DNA of 64,000 bases from Cerrena zonata (Eukaryota; Basidiomycota; Agaricomycetes; Polyporales; Cerrenaceae): NCBI GenBank assembly GCA_038087015.1, contig JASBNA010000029.1:1-64000 (forward strand), in the 5' to 3' direction. The first letter of the stretch is position 1; each line of letters begins with the position of its first letter. The notes beneath the pieces are model-generated. The model was not told where the DNA came from and made no database searches. It saw only the letters and a program-made list of their open reading frames with translations. A program made the translations under genes and the position numbers. Shown here piece after piece: positions 58,852-64,000 of this stretch.

Positions 58852-59664
58852 TTAGAGAGGGTGTTCGGATTGAATCCTGGCAAACAGCGCTCTCGACGCA
58901 CGAGTTTCGTCAGATACCTGAAGGCGATTCCACGCCTGTCTATATGGCTTCTTGTTGCAGAGGTGTATCGATCGCAAAAGCTGCCATTGGTACGCCATCG
59001 GATACCACCCAGCATTCTCCCAGTCCACAAGCCCACAAACGCGGCCATCGTCCGAGATCAGCGTATTTTGTAGGTACGGATCGGTGTGGGTGAATACGAT
59101 GCGATCCGCGGGGAACGTGTGTTCTGCTTCCGGGTAGTCACGAACAAGAGATCCCCCATTTGCATAACCAAGAGCTAGGGCGTAGTAATTGAGGACACTA
59201 CAAGGATCCATCAACTCGTGACCATAATTGTAATGAGTAAGCACACCGTGGCCGCTTGCACTCATCATAACCTGACCGCGTATGTGTGGTGGCTGCTCCA
59301 GAGCCCAGACGCGTCGGAGGATGACCTCCACCTGCTCAGCAATCGAGTCGAAGAACTCAGTGGTGAAAGGAAGCCGTCCTGTGCTCCCCACCTCCATGAT
59401 ACTTTGGCCAGGAAGTTTAGACATGAGGGTGTATGTGACACTGTCGATAGCGATGGTGTCGTATAACTTCGGAATGGGAAGACGGTCCTTGCCCCGAAAC
59501 TGTGAGTTGAGGAATCGAAGGGCGTCGGCTTCGGTGCTCACGTAGCCTTCGCTTTTTTTGAGAACGAAGGGCAACCCGAAGCGGAATACACGAACGAAGT
59601 CATTAACGGGGCACGATAGGATGTGGTAAATCCAGACACGCAGGCGAAGGAACCACTGAGACAT
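58852..59664 (-). CDS. APH-fold phosphotransferase-like protein K3
   Basis: Intronless, 270 residues, starting MSQWFLRLRVWIYHILSCPV. The catalytic motif is HTDPYLQN and the metal-binding motif GLVDWENAGWYP. It is nearer to K2 than to K1 (shared LPIPKLYD, TTEFFDSIAEQVE and RGQVM segments). It ends only 25 bp from the stop codon of the truncated DUF6534 copy, with the two convergent. The retained open frame in all three kinases, while neighbouring duplicated sequence has decayed, suggests selection or very recent copying. Confidence 0.82.
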   Translation of the reverse strand: MSQWFLRLRVWIYHILSCPVNDFVRVFRFGLPFVLKKSEGYVSTEADALRFLNSQFRGKDRLPIPKLYDTIAIDSVTYTLMSKLPGQSIMEVGSTGRLPFTTEFFDSIAEQVEVILRRVWALEQPPHIRGQVMMSASGHGVLTHYNYGHELMDPCSVLNYYALALGYANGGSLVRDYPEAEHTFPADRIVFTHTDPYLQNTLISDDGRVCGLVDWENAGWYPMAYQWQLLRSIHLCNKKPYRQAWNRLQVSDETRASRALFARIQSEHPL

Positions 59665-60004
59665 GTCGGCAACGGTAGGTGTAAGAACTGGTGAAGAGTG
59701 CTAGTGAATCTTGGGTCCTTGATCAGGTGTTGAGGTGAGTGACTGAGGGTATTGTTTGCGCTAGATAGCAGGCGTCCTTGTAGGGATTACTAGTAATAGT
59801 ACTACATATAAGGGGCATCAAATTACATTTATAAGTACTTTTCCCCTGCTAGTCTTCGGAGGGGGATTACTTGTAATCCTACTGCAGTACCTTTACTTGT
59901 AATCCTCCTTGAAACTAGGGACAGTGCTTGTACGGCCTTTGGGGGTGATCTGGCAGAAAAAAACATAACCGGAAATGGAAATACGGCGCTTCTTACTCTC
60001 GCTT
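59665..60004. other. Intergenic, K3 upstream region
   Basis: No gene is seen. An inverted GTAATCC / GGATTAC theme recurs (59785, 59864, 59874, 59899), which may be a degenerate local repeat. Confidence 0.4.
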
Positions 60005-60717
60005 TGCCCAAATGACGGGCTCACGGTCCGTTCACTTAAAATTTAGTTCCCATGGGTCCCCAAAATGGTAGGGGCGGTTGATGTCAATTGATAAGCGAGG
60101 CGTAGTGGTCGTGCTTCCTTGCTTTCATCCTGCATCCCAATTAGGAATGCTCGGGGGCGTTGAATACAGTTCCCACGGCGAGCGAGATCGGCGCTCGTTG
60201 TTCCTCTTTGCTCAAATGACCGGCTCACGGTCCACTGACCCAAAATTCAGTTCCTTTGGGTTCCCGAAATGGCAGGGCAATCCCTAAGCGAGGCGTAAGT
60301 GGTGTACACGCGTTGTACGTCCATCCGTCCTAATTGGGAATGCTACGGCGCCTCTTTCTGGCGTTGAACACGATTCCTACAGCACGTGTGGAATTGGAAA
60401 TCTATTGGATTCCGTTTTCTGCTTATTCAAACTATGGGCCCGCGGTCCGCCCGCCATATATTCGATCCTTTGGGGTTCCCAAAATGGTAGGGAATGTTCT
60501 AAGCGAGGCGTAGTGGTATCGTCCTCATCCTCCACCTCAATTAGGAATGTCGCAACGTCTTCCCGCTATCGATGCTATCGCTCAGAGCTTCAAGCATCGC
60601 TCAAACGATCTTCTACCTAAAGGTCAGCCTGGATGCCATAAATGCTAGGGTGGATACTAAGCGAGGCATAGCAGTTGCATACCCTTGCGTTTATATCCTA
60701 ATCAGGAACATTTGTAC
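60005..60717. repeat. Four diverged tandem repeats of about 160–215 bp
   Basis: The word AAGCGAGGCGTAGTGG or a near match occurs at 60093, 60286, 60501 and 60659. Each is preceded by a GGGTTCCC-AAATGG-AGGG type segment and followed by a CCTAATTAGGAATG type segment. In the first three units the order is CAAATGACCGGCTCACGGTCC, the GGTTCCC segment, the AAGCGAGG core and the AATTAGGAATG segment. No coding frame persists across units. Confidence 0.72.
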
Positions 60718-61095
60718 AATCGACACTTTCGAGAGCCCCGCCGAGCATATCCTATACCTTAGAACATAAATATATTCTGCGAGAATTTGAATAAAAAAAC
60801 TCCAGTATCGAAGGATACCAAGCGAGCTGCTAGCACAGTGAGATACAAATATCACCATGTGATCTCTTCTATTATTAGGCTTGCAGATTGACACGTGTTC
60901 TCCTGATTAACAATTGTATGAAGTCTTTTATGCAGAGTATATAATTTTTTCGTCGGGACCATCGTCCAATACAGACGAGTTTCAGTGAGTACAGATCATT
61001 CTTCCTTAAATATGTCGGGTCTGACCAATCGATGGTATGCGGAAAATAAACACTAAGTTTTTGGTAACGAAGATTCTAAGTACATGATGAGAAGC
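60718..61095. other. Intergenic
   Basis: Nothing is supported between the tandem repeats and the stop codon of the repeat-family gene. Confidence 0.5.
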
Positions 61096-63851
61096 TTAGC
61101 GGCGGGCACGTTTAGAAGGTCCGCCTTCCGCAGAGACTACTGCGACACGCTTATTTTGGGCCGCCGGCGATTCTCCAAGCCATTGCTGAAGCACCCAGTT
61201 GACATCCTCCACAAGAGCCTGCCATTTAGTGAAGTCAGATGAAAGAAGTGAAGATTGACCTTTGACGGCATGCCCCCACCATAACAAACCAATCATAACT
61301 AAACTGAATCCATAGCGGTGGAACTTCCGCAATGCCTTCCACTCTGACGAAGGTATGTCTGTTGGTCGAAGCAACTTGCCACCATCGCCGGTAGTGCGTG
61401 ACGTCGGCTGCAAAGAGGTCCACCATATTTGCAGTGCCAGGCCGAACGTTTCCGGTTGGACCTTTGCAGGTTCAGACAAGGGTCGGCCGCGTCGAAACCA
61501 TAGGGAATATTCTGATGGGCGGTGTGCGACCGACAGTTGTTCAACAACGCTCTACTCGAAAGTAAGTACGATAATAAAACTCAATATTGACTGTGTGCTA
61601 TCTTACCTGTTTGTTCTGGGATTCCACCTGGAGCCATCGTGCAATACACGTGTCCCACTCTTCGCTAAGGCCGGCACTGTCGACAATGGCTGTATACATT
61701 GGAGCAATCTCCTTTGGGATCTTCAAGAGCAAGTGTCTATCGATCAAAGGGGCTGCTGTGGTTTGAACAAGGGTACGCCGAGCCGATCTCTTCCTGAGAG
61801 AGGGTTCGCGTGCCCGCTCAGTAGGGAGCGAAGGGCGACTACTGCGCCTCAACTTCACGGGCTCTTCGACAGGTGGGGTTGTTGTGTCACTGCCTGGCTG
61901 AGGGAGTACGATAGCATGGTCGGGTACGATAGCATGGTCGGGTACGATAGCATGGTCGGGTACGATAGCATGGTCGGGTACGATAGCATGGTCGGGTACG
62001 ATAGCATGGTCGGGTACGACAGGAGCCTGAGAGGTCTTGTTCTGAGGGCGCATGACTACAGGTTCTAGATCTTTGTCTGTAGGCGTAGCAGCTGGCCTCA
62101 TAGCCTCCGCCGGAGCTTGAGGAGGGGGAGTACGTGATTTCGAAGCATCTGCTTGGTCTAGGTTCCCATCGGCGTTATCATCATCACGCGATGTCGGTTG
62201 TTGAGGTGTGATGAGTGTAGGACTAGATATAGATGCCTCGAGGGATGTAGGAGACAGCGAGGTCGTATGCTGGATTGAAGAAGCGATCGTCGAAGGGGAC
62301 AGGGTGGCACCAGTCACAGGAGGTAGTGTGCTTGGATCGCCGGTCTGTACACTTGGCTGATACAGGGGACCGTCGAAGGCGGGACCATCTCCCATCAGAT
62401 CATCGTCATGATCACCGAGCAGGTTCGGATATACAGGTTCTTGGGCATTGGAAGTACCTCCCACCCCAGCATTGTTGTTTCCGACATTTCCGTTCACATC
62501 AGCAGAAGCTGGTGCAGAAGCTTCTGGGAACTGGGTTGCCGAGGGTGAGGTAGCGGATAATATTTGAGCGGATTTCGGATTAGTGATGGGTTGCTCTGGC
62601 AATGCGCGTGATTTACATTCGTCAGGAGCTAGTATAGAAATAAGTAACAAAAAACCATAAAAAATATGACGAATACTTACTAAACACCGACATAGCAAAT
62701 TTAGTAAAGTCTTCTACCGTACTGCTATATGCATCCTTATTGAAGTCGGGCCAAGTTACCTTGGAGCGGGTGGTGGTTTCCCCGAAATGGTAACTAAATG
62801 AGAATAAGTATTGCGCAGGTCTGGGAAGTCGTTGTACTCACCTGCGAACACCAATCTTCCCTCCGTCTTCACCAATCGGTCCTGCCATTAAGATGGAGAC
62901 TACCATCCCATATTTCTTGGCTAGACCCTGTGCAATGGCATGCAAAACCGGTCCTGCAGATTTCAAAGCGCTGCGGTATGTTAGTTGACGCAGAGAATCG
63001 ATAAAATGGTGAGGGACATACTTATCGTAATCCTCAGCGGACTCGGGCTGATCTTGGAGTTTTGTAGACTTCTCGCTGGCGTTGTTTTGGGAGGCTTCGT
63101 ACTCTGCTTCGACCTTCTTCTTAAAGTCGATATGTTCACCTTTCCAGCACATGTTGGTAACTTCATGCTGGACGGTCATGCGAATCGATTTCTTGACCTG
63201 AGAAGTGAGCTCTTTACCCTCATTAATAGCTTTAGTGTAGGCGGCGTCAAGTGCAGAAGGTATGGAAGGAGCAATTTGAGTGTCCCAGTAGTTGCTCTGG
63301 TAGAATTGCTTCACCGACAGCTTTCGAGGTGGTTTGCTGTTGGAGGCGTGGATGAATGACAATACACTCTCGATACCACTAGACACATCAGACTTCTTGA
63401 TGTTATTTCGGCCGTAAAACCAGCGAGCTAGTTTCTGATTGGGGTTAGAAATATACAGCAGGTACAATAAGATATCTGACTGCAAACTCACTTTCCTAAG
63501 TTCGGCCCAGTATTCCTTACGGGACGCGACCACCTCAGCTGACTGATCTTCCAGGAAAGGAATCTTGTCAAGCCTGTTTTGAGGTATCTCGCCATGGACA
63601 GGAGCATCTTGATCCAAAGGTAAATCGTACCCATACATGTAGATCCATTGCGTAGTGACACGGTCATAGAAGATACCGACCTGAGTAGCCCCAGATTTGT
63701 GAGCGACTAACCATTCAGCTTCTAGAGACAGGAGAAACACGAGCTTGGTTCCTTGAACCCATGAGTCCGGCCCTCTTTTCTTGGGCTGTTTCACGAGCTC
63801 AGAACTCTTGGGAATAGAGGTGGTATTGCTAGTGGATGCGTCGTTCGACAT
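61096..63851 (-). CDS. Agaricomycete repeat-family protein, 830 residues
   Basis: Six exons (63851–63492, 63434–63022, 62970–62842, 62793–62681, 62628–61607, 61551–61096) keep phase throughout. The N-terminal part (WVQGTKLVFLLSLEAEWLVA, then KELTSQVKKSIRMTVQHEVT) and the C-terminal part (SEEWDTCIARWLQVESQ, HRPSEYSLWFRRGRP, ALQIWWTSLQPTSR, then a hydrophobic LVMIGLLWWG and VEDVNWVLQQW) match a protein type I recall as present in many copies in mushroom genomes, often beside mobile elements. The two are separated by a disordered Pro/Ser/Thr/Asp-rich linker that contains six tandem VPDHAI units. The C-terminus is basic (KRARR). The biochemical function is unknown. All six exons are open, so this copy may be expressed. 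Confidence 0.75.
61907..62014. repeat. Coding minisatellite, 6 × 18 bp
   Basis: Six perfect tandem copies of TACGATAGCATGGTCGGG lie within exon 5 of the repeat-family gene. On the minus strand each unit encodes VPDHAI, so copy-number change keeps the frame. Confidence 0.92.
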
Positions 63852-64000
63852 AGCGACAGTAAGGATGGGGACTTGGGATGTTGAAATATTACATGATATG
63901 TCTGTATTTTATAACGAGCGACTATCGGACTAATAGTAGCGGGTAGTCACACAAAGGTACGCATATTTGAGCTTGTTTGTGTCAATGGCGCCTACCCGAA

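Noticed and set aside
61355..62068. 237-codon plus-strand frame with DSMVGY repeats
   Set aside because: It is antisense to the VPDHAI minisatellite and the C-terminal exons of the 830-residue protein, whose six exons join in phase.
1..64000. CRISPR arrays, bacterial operons, ribosome binding sites or attachment sites
   Set aside because: Gene structure is eukaryotic throughout, and no regularly spaced direct repeats with unique spacers were seen.

Overview
The window is nuclear DNA of a basidiomycete fungus, very probably an Agaricomycete. The signs are genes cut into many small exons by GT–AG introns of about 45–65 nt, a clp1-like developmental regulator, a basidiomycete-type F-box protein, several DUF6534-type membrane proteins whose genes have a dozen or more exons, and a multi-exon protein of a kind repeated across mushroom genomes. 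No prokaryotic operon features, rRNA, convincing tRNA or CRISPR array were seen. Exon models were built by hand from splice sites and reading-frame continuity.

Layout. 1–8 kb: a Gfo/Idh/MocA oxidoreductase (+), a 10-exon F-box gene (−) and a clp1-like gene (−). 8–11.5 kb: gene-poor, with one unresolved possible gene. 11.5–13 kb: pseudogene H1. 13–23 kb: DUF6534 copies A (−) and B (+) around a secreted type-B carboxylesterase, plus a 449-bp TA-flanked inverted-repeat element. 23.6–28.1 kb: a Ser/Pro-rich coiled-coil protein (−) and the serine palmitoyltransferase subunit LCB1 (+), divergent across 232 bp. 28.7–47 kb: DUF6534 copies C, D, E and F (all −), mixed with two unknown genes and a SANT/Myb protein; D and E form a tandem duplication of about 3.5 kb. 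47.5–48.3 kb: a glutathione S-transferase-like gene. 48.7–60.7 kb: a repeat-rich accessory block with a 1.4-kb inverted-repeat element, three near-identical intronless aminoglycoside-phosphotransferase-fold kinase-like genes (K1–K3), duplicated degenerate flanks, pseudogene H2, a truncated DUF6534 copy (G) and four diverged tandem repeats. 61.1–63.9 kb: an 830-aa repeat-family protein with a coding minisatellite.

The housekeeping and regulatory genes (LCB1, F-box, clp1-like, SANT) sit between accessory stretches formed by local duplication. The most striking observation is that all six full-length DUF6534 genes keep two successive micro-exons of exactly 10 and 18 nt. Copy D carries a single-base frameshift, copy G is only a 3' remnant, and H1/H2 are broken copies of one parent gene, so the window shows active gene birth and death.
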